Position numbers and translations under genes: made by a program. Shown here piece after piece: positions 18,328-28,063 of a stretch of 64,000 nt of DNA. Below the pieces are notes generated by a model that was not told where the DNA came from, searched no databases, and was given only the letters and a program-made list of their open reading frames with translations. This DNA comes from Halalkalibacter hemicellulosilyticusJCM 9152 (GTDB lineage: Bacteria; Bacillota; Bacilli; Bacillales; Bacillaceae_D), in assembly GCF_000513115.1 (NCBI RefSeq), contig NZ_BAUU01000027.1:1-64000 (forward strand), in the 5' to 3' direction. How positions within the stretch are numbered: the stretch's first letter is position 1; every line of letters begins with the position of its first letter.

Positions 18328-18642
18328 TCTACGACCTCTTTCAAAAAATAAGTATTAAGTTAGTGGTTCGATAATCTAGATAAATATGTGAAACTTGTGT
18401 AATAGAATAAGCGAAAGATTTGTAAAAAATGTGAAGATAGAAAAAAAGTTATGATAAATGATAAATTAAAGCATAAAAAAATTGTAAAAATACCAGAATG
18501 ATTGAAAAGGCATTCAAGCTAGGACCTATAGTTCAGCCTAGGGAGAAAGGATAGTCTATACTTTTGCTTTCTAACCGTAAAAATTAAACATTAAATTAGG
18601 GGATTAAGTAAACGCGAGTTTTATACCAAGGAGGGTGAAATT
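18328..18642. other. Divergent intergenic region
   Basis: This 315-bp AT-rich stretch separates the divergently read C39 peptidase and spoIVB genes and must hold both promoters. Apart from the AAGGAGG site of spoIVB at its right end I see no conserved site. Confidence 0.5.
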
Positions 18643-19927
18643 ATGATTGGTGAGGGGATCAGAAAATTAATAGGTTGTATTCTCTTACTAAGCATATTTT
18701 TCGTGGGCTATTCTACGCCTGTTCAAGATGTCATAAGTATTCCAAATGAGATTACTGTATATGAAGGGCAGCAAATAAGCTGGGAAGTTTCTTCTACACG
18801 TATAGGTGACTTTTCTACAAAAACTGAAAATGAAAAACTTGTTACAAACATTACTACTTCTACAAATAATAGAACAGGTACAACCTCAATCACTGCAACA
18901 AGCAAAGAAGCCAATGATACAACTTTGACAATTGAAATAGGTAATTTTCCAATTAAACAAGTTCAGGTTCGTACATTACCAGAACTGAAAATTTTGCCCG
19001 GAGGTCAATCCATTGGTGTTAAGCTAAATAAAGAAGGCGTGCTTGTTGCAGGCTATCATTCTGTTAAGTCTTCAGTTGGAGAAGAATCACCTGCAATAAA
19101 GGCAGGAATAGAAGTAGGCGACTTGATAACGAAAATTAATGGTAATCCTATAAGTAGGGCGGTTCAAGTGGAAGAGATTGTTCAAGAAGCTGGCGAGAAA
19201 AATGACATACTAAAAATAGTAAATAAGGAGAAAAAAACAATTTTTATTAAAAGAGTTAACCCCTTTAAGAAATAAAGAGGATGGCAAATTTCAATCCGGT
19301 CTATATGTACGTGATTTAACGGCAGGTATAGGTACTTTAACATTTTTTCATCCTGATACGAATAAATACGGGGCACTTGGTCACGTTATATCAGAAGCTG
19401 AAACTAATCATCCAACCGTTGTTTATGATGGACACATTGTGTTGGCATCTGTTTCATCAATTGAGAAAGGGGTTAGCGGTGAACCTGGTGAAAAGATAGC
19501 CAAATTTTTACCTAATCAGGCGTTTTGGGGTTCTGTAACGATAAATAGTCCTTTTGGTCTTTTTGGAGAAGTATTCAATAAAGGTACTATTTTTGACCAA
19601 CCTATTCCTGTAGCGTCTGCTGATCAAGTTAAAGAAGGTCCCGCTAAAATACTTACGGTTTTAGAGGGAGATAAAGTACAAGAATTTGATATTAAGATTC
19701 TTAAATCAAATCCAAGAAAATCTCCCACAACAAAAGGATTAATCATTAAAGTCACTGATCCTAAATTACTGGAAAAAACAGGAGGGATTGTACAAGGGAT
19801 GAGCGGTAGCCCAATTATTCAAGAGGACAAATTAATCGGAGCGGTTACGCATGTTTTCGTTAATGACCCAACATCGGGCTATGGTGGACACATTGAATGG
19901 ATGTTACAAGAAGCGGAAATTAAATAG
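18643..19927 (+). pseudogene. spoIVB: SpoIVB-like serine peptidase (S55), frameshifted
   Basis: Two frames together give about 428 residues, the length of Bacillus SpoIVB, the forespore-secreted protease that triggers pro-sigma-K processing. Frame one (to 19275) has a signal anchor, the SIPNEITVYEG segment and a PDZ domain (SPAIKAGIEVGDLITKING). Frame two is open from before 19250 (LTPLRNKEDGKFQ, RDLTAGIGTLTFF) and contains the catalytic His in YGALGHVIS and Ser in VQGMSGSPI. One extra base (or two missing) near 19241-19255, next to short T and A runs, explains the break. Canonical spoIVB lies between recN and spo0A; this copy does not. Confidence 0.85.
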
Positions 19928-20057
19928 AGCTAAGAATATACTAGTTAGGTGCCTAACTAGTGTTTTTATGCTTTTTAACAATTTTTCTTCTATATCATCT
20001 TCATACATTCTACAAACATGCAGGGTATACTCCTACAGTAGATTGAGGAGGTGTGCG

Positions 20058-20708
20058 ATGAAAAATAGTACTTATAGACAAATAGTTATAGGGGGATTTT
20101 CTCTTATACTAGCTTATCTATTTTTTCAAAGTAGAGAACTCTGGGATCCAATGCATGCTTGGAACAGAGCATTTGCAGATGTATCATTACTATTCTTAAG
20201 TGTAATTTTGCTTCTAGGATCCCTTTCTAAAGTATTCAAAACAATTAGAAAATGGCTAGTTTGGAGAAGAGAACTTGGGATATGGACAGGCGTTACGGCA
20301 ATTGTTCATGTATTGATTCTCCTTGATGGCTGGGTTCAATGGGAAGTATTCCGGTTCTTTTTCGTTTTTAGTCCATTTGCAGGGGATTGGGTGTTGCATC
20401 CTGGATTTGCTTTAGGTAATTTATTGGGGATTGTAGCGTTGGTATATGTTCTTATCTTAATGTTAACTTCAAACACGATAAGTAAAAAGATATTGGGATT
20501 AAAAGCTTGGAAACATGTTCAACAAACTGTACATGTCTTTTACCATATGGTAATTTTGCATACGGCTTATTTTATTTTTATACACAACCCAGATTCACCT
20601 AATTGGCTACAAGCACCCTTCATCATCACTATTACATTAGTCTGGCTAAGCTCTTTAATAGGGTTTTGGTTTACCGTAAAAGAGGTTAAAAAAAGTAAAG
20701 GTATATAA
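20058..20708 (+). CDS. Ferric-reductase-like transmembrane protein
   Basis: A 216-residue membrane protein with about six helices and His residues placed as in the ferric reductase/MsrQ (YedZ) heme-b family: AIVHVLILLDGW and QQTVHVFYHMVILHTAYF. Such proteins pass electrons across the membrane through b hemes. ATG 20058 follows GAGGAGG; the frame upstream is open but overlaps spoIVB. It has no flavin domain and no neighbouring MsrP, so its partner is unknown. Confidence 0.75.
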   Translation: MKNSTYRQIVIGGFSLILAYLFFQSRELWDPMHAWNRAFADVSLLFLSVILLLGSLSKVFKTIRKWLVWRRELGIWTGVTAIVHVLILLDGWVQWEVFRFFFVFSPFAGDWVLHPGFALGNLLGIVALVYVLILMLTSNTISKKILGLKAWKHVQQTVHVFYHMVILHTAYFIFIHNPDSPNWLQAPFIITITLVWLSSLIGFWFTVKEVKKSKGI

Positions 20709-20710
20709 AT

Positions 20711-20748
20711 AAATGGCTCCTTACGAAGGTTAGGAGCCATTTATTTTG
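20711..20748 (+). terminator. Rho-independent terminator
   Basis: AAATGGCTCCT (20711-20721) pairs with AGGAGCCATTT (20732-20742) over a ten-base loop, then ATTTTG. Confidence 0.85.
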
Positions 20749-20891
20749 TTGTCATAAGAAATTAAGCAATTAGCTTTCTTAAAAAAAATTCATAAATCCT
20801 CTTCATAGTTTCTACACAATTAAGTGCAATACTCGTTAACACAAAGCTTGTAAGACTAATTTTAAATAGGATGTAGAAAGAAGGAAATTTA

Positions 20892-21503
20892 TTGATTTAC
20901 TTAAACTGGCTTATTAACTGGCTTGGAAGAAAACGTACTATTTGGTTATTGTTTATGACCAATTTGTTGGGAACGATCTACGGATATATATGGTATATGC
21001 CTCAATTAGTTGAAACGAAACTTTGGTTTTGGCCGTTTGTCCCAGATAGTCCAACTGCTAGTTTGTTTTTTACCATTACGTTGCTGTCCTTTTTAGTAGG
21101 GAAAAAGTGGCCGCTAATAGAAGCGTTTGGTGCTGTGACTTTGTTTAAATATGGAATTTGGGCAGTTGTCATGATTGTGGCAACAAGTTTTACTGGAGGT
21201 ACTCTTCATTGGACAAGTTATATGTTAATTGTTTCTCACATTGGAATGGCAGTTCAAGCACTCTTTTTTAGTCGATACTTCCGTTTTAAATTAAAACATT
21301 TGTTAATTGTAGCACTATGGACATTAACAAATGATATATTGGATTATTCTCTGGGGATTTTTCCTTGGTTATATTCTGGACTTCATCCCTATTTAACTTA
21401 TATTTATTTCTTTACTGTAAGTCTAAGTATAACAAGTATTCTCGTTTTTTATGTGTTGGTGGCAAGGATAACTGGACAACACAAGAATGATAATTTTGTT
21501 TGA
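20892..21503 (+). CDS. DUF1405 (YpjA-like) membrane protein
   Basis: A 203-residue protein with six hydrophobic helices. The N-terminus RKRTIWLLFMTNLLGTIYGYIWY and the PFVPDSPTASLFF segment are typical of the DUF1405/YpjA family, of unknown function. TTG start behind AAGAAGG. Bacillus chromosomes carry ypjA near qcrABC; here it follows another heme-type membrane protein, which may or may not be meaningful. Confidence 0.8.
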   Translation: MIYLNWLINWLGRKRTIWLLFMTNLLGTIYGYIWYMPQLVETKLWFWPFVPDSPTASLFFTITLLSFLVGKKWPLIEAFGAVTLFKYGIWAVVMIVATSFTGGTLHWTSYMLIVSHIGMAVQALFFSRYFRFKLKHLLIVALWTLTNDILDYSLGIFPWLYSGLHPYLTYIYFFTVSLSITSILVFYVLVARITGQHKNDNFV

Positions 21504-21520
21504 GTAAATTCGGTGTACTC

Positions 21521-21561
21521 CATAAAAACATGACCACAAAATTAGAGGTCGTGTTTTTATG
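21521..21561 (+). terminator. Rho-independent terminator
   Basis: A 15-bp stem (CATAAAAACATGACC with GGTCGTGTTTTTATG, one G-T pair) closes the DUF1405 gene; the T run lies within the second arm. Confidence 0.75.
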
Positions 21562-21745
21562 AAGGTCATGTCTTTAATCTTTAATTTCATAATAATTTTT
21601 GGGATTCAAAATTGGTGGGTACTGTGGTGTTGAACATTAAATTAATCCCCCTTTTTTTCACATGAATTCTCCATGAAAAAAACAAACATTGAGGATAATA
21701 TTATTATCTGATCTATAACAAAAAGAAGTATGAGGTGTTTTCAAA

Positions 21746-23662
21746 ATGTGTGGTTTTGTTGGCTATGTAAATGAACAAAAAGTAATAGGAAATAAAGAAA
21801 AAAATGAAATAAATAATATGCTTAACTTGATTCATCATCGTGGACCAGATGACACAGGTTTTTTCAAGGATGATCACATCGTTTTTGGATTTAAAAGGCT
21901 AAGTATCATTGATGTGGAAAATGGCAATCAACCTATCTCCTATGAAAATGAGCGTTACTGGATGGTATTTAATGGTGAAATTTATAATTACCAGGAACTA
22001 CGTAAAACCTTGGGGAATATAGGTTACACGTTTCAGACTTCATCAGATTCAGAGACAATTCTTGCTCTTTTCAGTCATAAAAAAGAAGAAGCTTTTTCTG
22101 ACTTAAGAGGAATGTTTGCTATTTTGATTTGGGACAAGCAGGAGCAAACGATGTACGGGGCACGAGACCCCTTTGGTATCAAACCATTGTATTATACGAA
22201 TGGTGAAAGTGAGCATGAACTATATTTCGCGTCTGAGAAAAAAAGTTTAGTAGCACTTGAAAACAATAAATCTTTAAATAAGGAAGCATTACATCATTAT
22301 TTAACTTTTCAATATGTGCCTGAGCCATTAACGATGACAACTGATACGTTTAAAATGGAGCCTGGCCATTATTTCATCAAAAAGAAAGGGGAGGGTTTAA
22401 TCCAAACAAAATATTGGGAGCCAATCTTCAAACCAAGTCAAGGCAATCTTGAGACAAGTTCTAAACAGATAGCACAAACGTTAGAGGAGTCTGTAAATTG
22501 TCATATGATTAGTGATGTTCCATTAGGAGCTTTCTTATCTGGTGGAATTGATTCCACTTGTATAGTGACATTAGCGAAAAAAATTAATCCTGCCATTAAG
22601 ACATTTACTGTTGGATTTGAGCAAGAAGGTTATCATGAACTAAATCCTGTGAAGCAAACAGTGGAAGCTTTGGAGGTTGAAAATTCTTATTATCAAGTTT
22701 CAGTTACTGAATTTATTGAGGAACTTCCTAAAATTATTTGGCATTTAGATGATCCCGTTGCTGACCCAGCAGCTATTCCCCTTTACTTTTTAGCAAGGGA
22801 AGCTGCCAAACATGTAAAAGTTGTCTTATCTGGCGAGGGTGCAGATGAACTGTTTGGAGGCTACCGAATTTATAAGGAGCCTTTGTCACTCCGTCCTTTA
22901 TCGACTCTTCCTGATAGTGGTAAAAGAATGATGAACTTTATTCTTAACAGAGTTCCACAAAAAGTAAAGGGAAGAAATTATATAGAGCGTGGGCTTACAC
23001 CAATTGAAAAGCGTTACATTGGGAATGCGAAAATGTTTTCAGAAGCCGATAAATTTAAGTTACTGAGCCAGTATCAATCAGATTATAACTATGAAAAGAT
23101 CACTACGCCATTTTATGAACAAATTCAACACCTTGATGATATTACGAAGATGCAATATATCGATCTTCAGACATGGTTACGAGGTGATATTCTAGTGAAG
23201 GCTGATCGAATGACAATGGCGCATTCATTAGAACTCCGTGTTCCATTTTTAGATAAAGAAGTCTTTAAAGTGGCTGCTAACCTTCATCCCACTATAAAGG
23301 TAGATAAATCACAAACGAAAATTGCTCTTAGAAGTGCAATGAAGCACATTGTACCAGCGCATATTGTCAATCGAGCGAAGCTAGGGTTTCCCGTTCCAAT
23401 TCGACATTGGCTACAAAATGAATTGTACGATTGGGCTAAAAATTTGATTATGGATAGTCAGACTGATTATTTATTTAAGAAAGAAGAGATTCTTCATTTG
23501 CTTGAACAACATCGTAAAATCAATTTGGCTGAGAGTTCAATATTTAAGAGCAAAGGGGATTATAGTCGTCCATTATGGACAGTACTGACTTTCATGCTTT
23601 GGCACCAAGTCTTTATTGAAAAGGTCTATGAATTTGGTACTACTATGGAGCATAGTAAATAG
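21746..23662 (+). CDS. asnB: Glutamine-hydrolysing asparagine synthetase
   Basis: A 638-residue cytoplasmic enzyme making asparagine from aspartate, glutamine and ATP. It has the N-terminal glutaminase with catalytic Cys2 (MCGFVGY, HHRGPDD, NGEIYN), then the synthetase domain with PP-loop FLSGGIDST and GEGADELFGG. Similarity along the whole length is to Bacillus subtilis AsnB, including GNAKIF-like and KLGFPVPIRHWL segments. No T-box or other leader regulation is visible upstream. Why an amino-acid enzyme sits in this region is unclear; Asn synthetase paralogues can also modify wall peptides. Confidence 0.93.
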   Translation: MCGFVGYVNEQKVIGNKEKNEINNMLNLIHHRGPDDTGFFKDDHIVFGFKRLSIIDVENGNQPISYENERYWMVFNGEIYNYQELRKTLGNIGYTFQTSSDSETILALFSHKKEEAFSDLRGMFAILIWDKQEQTMYGARDPFGIKPLYYTNGESEHELYFASEKKSLVALENNKSLNKEALHHYLTFQYVPEPLTMTTDTFKMEPGHYFIKKKGEGLIQTKYWEPIFKPSQGNLETSSKQIAQTLEESVNCHMISDVPLGAFLSGGIDSTCIVTLAKKINPAIKTFTVGFEQEGYHELNPVKQTVEALEVENSYYQVSVTEFIEELPKIIWHLDDPVADPAAIPLYFLAREAAKHVKVVLSGEGADELFGGYRIYKEPLSLRPLSTLPDSGKRMMNFILNRVPQKVKGRNYIERGLTPIEKRYIGNAKMFSEADKFKLLSQYQSDYNYEKITTPFYEQIQHLDDITKMQYIDLQTWLRGDILVKADRMTMAHSLELRVPFLDKEVFKVAANLHPTIKVDKSQTKIALRSAMKHIVPAHIVNRAKLGFPVPIRHWLQNELYDWAKNLIMDSQTDYLFKKEEILHLLEQHRKINLAESSIFKSKGDYSRPLWTVLTFMLWHQVFIEKVYEFGTTMEHSK

Positions 23663-23679
23663 TTTTAAGTTTTTTCATT

Positions 23680-23718
23680 GAACATGTTAAATAAAGTTAT
23701 TCAACATGTTCGGCTATT
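23680..23718 (+). terminator. Probable terminator of asnB
   Basis: GAACATGTT (23680-23688) pairs with AACATGTTC (23703-23711) and is followed, after CGGCTA, by TTTTT. Confidence 0.6.
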
Positions 23719-23857
23719 TTTGCTGTATGTTGAACGCTTCTAACAATGCTTGTTTCCTACTTAAGGGGGTTTACATGTTACAGTTTTAATACATATCCTT
23801 TTCTCTAATCTTTTAAATAAGCAAGAAAAAATATAGAACTGGAAAAAGGAGCGAGAA

Positions 23858-24277
23858 ATGATGAGGAAATATCTTTTACCTTTAAGTTTTATCGTTGTAA
23901 TAGTCATTTCAATTGTAATTGTTGTTAATCCATTCCAAACAGCTACCTTAGAAGAGGACCCTATAAGTCAAAAATGGGATGATATTAACCAAGAGGAAGT
24001 ACTGATGGAGGTTGGTAACGAATATGTAGAAGTAGTTGATTTACGAGAAGTGGAGCTCTATAAAGAGGGGCATATATCTGGAGCCATCAATATCCCCTAT
24101 GAAGAGTTTCAAGACCGCTATAATGAATTAAATCAAGAAAAACGGATTATTCTTATTTGTCATACAGGAAGAATGGGGGTTGAAAGTGCCGATTTTCTTG
24201 TTGAAAAAGGATTTGATAAAGTAGCTAACTTCGGAGGTGGCATGGCTGTATGGGATGGACCTCTTTCAACAGAATAA
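23858..24277 (+). CDS. Membrane-anchored rhodanese-like protein
   Basis: A 139-residue protein with an N-terminal signal anchor (about residues 7-25) and one rhodanese domain (about 50-139). The active-site loop is CHTGRMG with the catalytic Cys, preceded by DLREVELYKEGHISGAINIP, and the domain ends in NFGGGMAVWDGP. It would handle sulfane sulfur or thiols outside the membrane. GGAGCGA precedes the ATG. Confidence 0.88.
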   Translation: MMRKYLLPLSFIVVIVISIVIVVNPFQTATLEEDPISQKWDDINQEEVLMEVGNEYVEVVDLREVELYKEGHISGAINIPYEEFQDRYNELNQEKRIILICHTGRMGVESADFLVEKGFDKVANFGGGMAVWDGPLSTE

Positions 24278-24330
24278 AGTTCATTTCCTTTTTTAAAACA
24301 ATAAAGAATTGTCTAGAACTAAAATGCTTA

Positions 24331-24363
24331 TCCCTACTAGTTTGAGTGAAAAGTAAGTAGGGA
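24331..24363. terminator. Bidirectional hairpin between convergent genes
   Basis: TCCCTACT (24331-24338) pairs with AGTAGGGA (24356-24363), midway between the ends of the rhodanese gene and the cupredoxin gene. Confidence 0.5.
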
Positions 24364-24372
24364 AGCTTTATC

Positions 24373-25233
24373 TTATAATTCCGTAACGATTATAGTAGCT
24401 GTCATTCCAGCTGCTTCATGTCCAGGTATGGTACAAATGGCTTCATACGTACCGGATTTTGGAAAAACAACTGACATACTTTCAGAAGTACCAGGCATCG
24501 CATGAAGATGAAAATCCAATCCTTTAATCTCAAAATCATGTTGCTCTATTCCGTTATTAACTAGAGTTAGTGTTACCTCCTCACCAGGTAACACTTGAAC
24601 TTGATCTGGACCAAACTGATATTCATTCGCATCCATTATTATTTCTTGATTATTTACATGATCGGCATGATGGTTTGTGCTGTTATTAAATTCAAAAGTA
24701 AAGTAGTGAAAGCTGAGAATAAACAAACAAACAAGAGTAAAGTATGGAAGTGGGTGTGAAATCAATGAATTATTGTTTGATTCCTTATTAATTTCATAAA
24801 CTAAAAGTAAATAAATTAGAAAGAAAATCCCAACAGTCCAAAGACTCATTATGTTTAAAAGTTGGTTATAATGTTCAGAGGAAATCATAACACCTAACAT
24901 CGTTCCCATCATTCCCCCCATTACTCCAGAAATGAGTCCATCAATAATCGCGATCAAGGAGTAAGGAAATCCTGCTATTACACCAACGAACCCGCCAATT
25001 AACATGCTTAGAACAGTAATTTCAAAAAACAAGTCAGGAAATAAAACTGCAGAGAACGTACCTATACTTAATCCGGTAATCATTCCAAGAGTCATTGAAA
25101 CAACCATCCCAATCATATTGCTTAGTTTTTCTTTAAATAGATAGGAAAGACATATTAACCAAGTTAATAAAAGTATAAAAACAATACCGAGCACGACTGG
25201 TTGAAGCAATTTATTCTCTCCCTTCATGTTCAT
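24373..25233 (-). CDS. Membrane protein with C-terminal cupredoxin domain
   Basis: A 286-residue protein. The N-terminal 165 residues hold about five helices, including a Gly/Met-rich segment (GLISGVMGGMMGTMLGVMISS). The C-terminal domain (about 195-286) is a plastocyanin-like cupredoxin with the type 1 copper set: His in IEQHDFEI, Cys in AICTIPGHEAAGM, then His and Met. It should bind copper on the outer face. The membrane portion is unlike cytochrome oxidase subunit II, and no CuA motif is present. A copper relay or storage role fits the neighbourhood but is inferred. Confidence 0.82.
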   Translation of the reverse strand: MNMKGENKLLQPVVLGIVFILLLTWLICLSYLFKEKLSNMIGMVVSMTLGMITGLSIGTFSAVLFPDLFFEITVLSMLIGGFVGVIAGFPYSLIAIIDGLISGVMGGMMGTMLGVMISSEHYNQLLNIMSLWTVGIFFLIYLLLVYEINKESNNNSLISHPLPYFTLVCLFILSFHYFTFEFNNSTNHHADHVNNQEIIMDANEYQFGPDQVQVLPGEEVTLTLVNNGIEQHDFEIKGLDFHLHAMPGTSESMSVVFPKSGTYEAICTIPGHEAAGMTATIIVTEL

Positions 25234-25290
25234 ACTTTTAGTTTATTAGTTTAAAAGATTAAATATGTACAAGGGTTACTATTTCTTTAA

Positions 25291-26082
25291 ATGTTCACAC
25301 ATCGGGAGAAAGTGGATACAAATAAATTACTAGGTAAGGTGAAAGTACGTGAGGTGAGACAACTGAAAAGAAACATTCCTATGGTGATTATAATAATTAG
25401 CTTTATTTTTTCTTTTTATATGGTTAGTTCAATTAATGAAAAAAAAGAAAATATAAACGAACTTGAAGATATTTATGAAGTCATAACAAAAAATAATATG
25501 ACGTTACATTCCTGGTCAGCTTATTCAAGGGAGGAACTATATGTAATGAATGTAACTGAAGTGATTGAACTAATTGATGACACACAAAAAAATAAAACAG
25601 ACTTTGTATGGAGCACGGAAAAAATTGAAAATGACCATCACAATAAAGTAGTTGGTACAAAAAATAACCAAAGCTTAGATGAACGTATCGTGATTACATC
25701 TTATGAAGATAGAAATAAGTATAAAGTGAATATTACTTATCAGGTTGTTGGAGATGAGTGGAATTCTGACATTATGAATGAAATATCATCAAACATTAAA
25801 GGCAGTTCCATCTTTTATATGATTCAAGGAAGTATTGAAGATAATAATAAGAACTTACAGGACTTAGCTCAAGATTTAGTACGTGACTTTTCTGGAGAGG
25901 TTAAAGAAGGGGTTGAAGAGGATCAATTCATATCGGTTTCTGCGTATAACCCTAGGTGGGATTTAAGTCTACCCTTAAATCAGAATGATAAAATGAATTT
26001 ACAAATAGGGGTTAGGAGTGTTCCATACTCAGATAATGTTGATGTGACAATAGGAACACCTATTATTACGGTTGAACATTAG
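25291..26082 (+). CDS. ywmB: YwmB family protein
   Basis: A 263-residue protein with an N-terminal signal anchor (about residues 30-46). The C-terminal block (AYNPRWDLSLPLNQNDKMNLQIGVRS followed by VTIGTPIITVEH) is the hallmark of the YwmB (DUF1779) family, unusually called TATA-box binding protein-like because of its fold. Bacillus ywmB lies near spoIID and is sporulation-associated; the function is unknown. The true start could be a GTG or ATG downstream of 25291, since no clear ribosome binding site precedes that ATG. Confidence 0.82.
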   Translation: MFTHREKVDTNKLLGKVKVREVRQLKRNIPMVIIIISFIFSFYMVSSINEKKENINELEDIYEVITKNNMTLHSWSAYSREELYVMNVTEVIELIDDTQKNKTDFVWSTEKIENDHHNKVVGTKNNQSLDERIVITSYEDRNKYKVNITYQVVGDEWNSDIMNEISSNIKGSSIFYMIQGSIEDNNKNLQDLAQDLVRDFSGEVKEGVEEDQFISVSAYNPRWDLSLPLNQNDKMNLQIGVRSVPYSDNVDVTIGTPIITVEH

Positions 26083-26185
26083 CTTCCTTGAATTTTCAAA
26101 TTATTTAAAGGGTTTGATTGTAAGATTGCGCGAAGGTTCAGTTGTATTACTTAATTCATTATAGAATAATTTAGGGGGAGTATAA

Positions 26186-26686
26186 ATGATCGTGTTCCAC
26201 TTAAAAAACTTGTTGCTGGATAAGGAGATTTCTTTTGAAGATATTGCAAAAGATACAAAAATTCCACTGGAGGAAATTTTGTATCTTTGTTCTAAACATG
26301 CAAATAAAATAAATTTTAATACTTTGAACACTCTGTGTCACTATTTGTCAGTAACAACAAATGAACTTTTATCGTACGAGTTTCTAAGAATCGATCAAAA
26401 TACATTAAACCAAAAAAGTGAAAAATTATATGGAATAAGTGCAGAAGCAGAAAATCTTAGCTCGGAAATTCTCATTAAAATATCTAATGAATCCAATCAA
26501 CTTATAATAGACATTCCTAACGAGCTATACGAGCGAGTTTCTGCTTTTTCACCAAATAATATTTCTAATTTGATAGTGGAAAAAGTGATACCACTACTAA
26601 AGAAAAGATCAATTAATTTTGATGAATTTATTATAATCTCAACAGGGGCTCATAAAATTAATCATTTTTATTTAAGACGATGTTAA
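26186..26686 (+). CDS. XRE-like helix-turn-helix regulator
   Basis: A 166-residue protein. Residues 1-65 form an HTH_26/Cro-type domain (LKNLLLDKEISFEDIAKDTKIPLEEILYLC ... TLCHYLSVTTNELLSYE). The remaining 100 residues are a domain I do not recognise, possibly a ribbon-helix-helix-like or ligand segment (IDIPNELYERVSAFSPNNISNLIVEKVIP looks like an Arc-type stretch). AGGGGGAG precedes the ATG. Targets are unknown. Confidence 0.75.
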   Translation: MIVFHLKNLLLDKEISFEDIAKDTKIPLEEILYLCSKHANKINFNTLNTLCHYLSVTTNELLSYEFLRIDQNTLNQKSEKLYGISAEAENLSSEILIKISNESNQLIIDIPNELYERVSAFSPNNISNLIVEKVIPLLKKRSINFDEFIIISTGAHKINHFYLRRC

Positions 26687-26751
26687 CTATACTTAAGTAA
26701 ATTCTCTCCTGCTTTCTGTTTTTTACGTACTTTTTGAGGGGGAACCAATAT

Positions 26752-26792
26752 TGTTATTGAAGGTCCCAAAATTATAGGGGCCTTCAATAACA
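26752..26792. terminator. Long hairpin between convergent genes
   Basis: A 16-bp stem with one G-T pair (26752-26767 with 26777-26792, nine-base loop) separates the HTH gene from spoIIP. Neither side has a good U tract, so termination is only likely from position. Confidence 0.5.
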
Positions 26793-26899
26793 GGATTATA
26801 GTCATGTCATTTCAGTAATTTTTTCATTTGGTTACGTTTGTCAAAAATCAAGTAGAACTAGAGTAATTACTATACTCTAAGAAATAATGCTAAGTAAAA

Positions 26900-28063
26900 T
26901 TAGTTATTCACCTTCTCAGCGGAGTTCCAGTAATAATCACTAATAATTTCTGCTAATGCCTCAGTTGTCCGGTAACTTTCCTCTAATGTATTATCTACAC
27001 CGCCCATTTCAATAAGGATGGAGTTTTCTGAAAGATCCTGATTATATCTACCGTTAATCCCAGTCCCGTCCTTTACAAGTACCCCTCTGCTTAACCCTGG
27101 ATATTGTTTTTCGAGTAAATAGTGCAAGTCCTCAGCTAGTTTTTGATTCTTCTCATAGTTAGGGTTATTTTTTCCTATAACAAAATAAGTTCGCGCATAT
27201 TCTATCCCGTTTATTGTAACAGTTGTTATATCCCTGCGTAATGCATCACGATGAATTTCAAAGAAAAATTCCAAGTCTTGATTGTCTTCCATTGCTGTTT
27301 TTATAAGGTCTCTTGACGCTTCATAGGACTGAGGATAGCTCCAGCTACGTTCGCTTAACATACCACTAATATCAGTTTTGTCGACTTCTGTTCCAATTCC
27401 TCTTTTTTCTAATTCTTTTCCTAATCTCTCGCCTACTAAAGTAACATTTAGCTCTGCATGCCAAGCATCGTCCGGTTCAGATGCGTTTTTTAATTCAGGC
27501 AGGAATGATTCCCGACTATGTGAATGGATAATATGAACGATTTTATTCTGTGTTGATTGCGATTCGGCGCTCATATCATTACGTTCATCAGAAGTTTCTT
27601 CGTTCATATTTGCCAAATTCTCAGAAGCGGCCTCTCTTTCAGCAAGAATGACATCCAAAGGGGGCGCTGATTCAGAAGTAGGCATATTTGTAAAATCAGA
27701 TCCTTCTCCAGCGACAACAATCGTTCCATCATAAAAAGAAAACCCAGGAAGTTCTCTTCCTAAAAAAGTTCTAGGATCATCAAAATTTATATTAGTTATT
27801 AATTCAAATGCAAATTTCCCTATTGAAGGATTTTGACTTTCAGCTGGCAAAACTTCTGAAAAATAATGATTCTCTATGCTCATAAAATAAAAGAGTGATT
27901 CAACGGAGATGTCATAAGTTGTTCGTTTTAATGCGTCACTTGTTAGCGATGTTTGCAAGGTCGTTAATGCTCCAATAATTATAAAGATGGAAATCATACT
28001 TAAAATCAACATAATTATCATATTTTGTATGGGTGCAGTACTATGAGTTTTGCTAGATTTCAA
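26900..28063 (-). CDS. spoIIP: Stage II sporulation protein P
   Basis: A 387-residue SpoIIP-like protein: membrane anchor (about residues 14-35), linker, and the C-terminal SpoIIP amidase/endopeptidase domain (about 170-385). Motifs HIIHSHSRESFLPE, VDKTDISGM, EIHRDALRRD, YFVIGKNNPNYEKNQKLA and ILIEMGGVDNTLEE are all present. In the spore former SpoIIP cleaves septal peptidoglycan with SpoIID and SpoIIM during engulfment. Canonical spoIIP follows gpr. Here it is next to ywmB and a two-component system, so it is probably an extra copy. Size matches the family (about 400). Confidence 0.9.
   Translation of the reverse strand: MKSSKTHSTAPIQNMIIMLILSMISIFIIIGALTTLQTSLTSDALKRTTYDISVESLFYFMSIENHYFSEVLPAESQNPSIGKFAFELITNINFDDPRTFLGRELPGFSFYDGTIVVAGEGSDFTNMPTSESAPPLDVILAEREAASENLANMNEETSDERNDMSAESQSTQNKIVHIIHSHSRESFLPELKNASEPDDAWHAELNVTLVGERLGKELEKRGIGTEVDKTDISGMLSERSWSYPQSYEASRDLIKTAMEDNQDLEFFFEIHRDALRRDITTVTINGIEYARTYFVIGKNNPNYEKNQKLAEDLHYLLEKQYPGLSRGVLVKDGTGINGRYNQDLSENSILIEMGGVDNTLEESYRTTEALAEIISDYYWNSAEKVNN

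Noticed and set aside
21562-21745. Possible T-box or other amino-acid leader before asnB
   Set aside because: No AGGGTGGNACCGCG T-box sequence or specifier-type stem is visible; only the upstream gene's terminator is clear.
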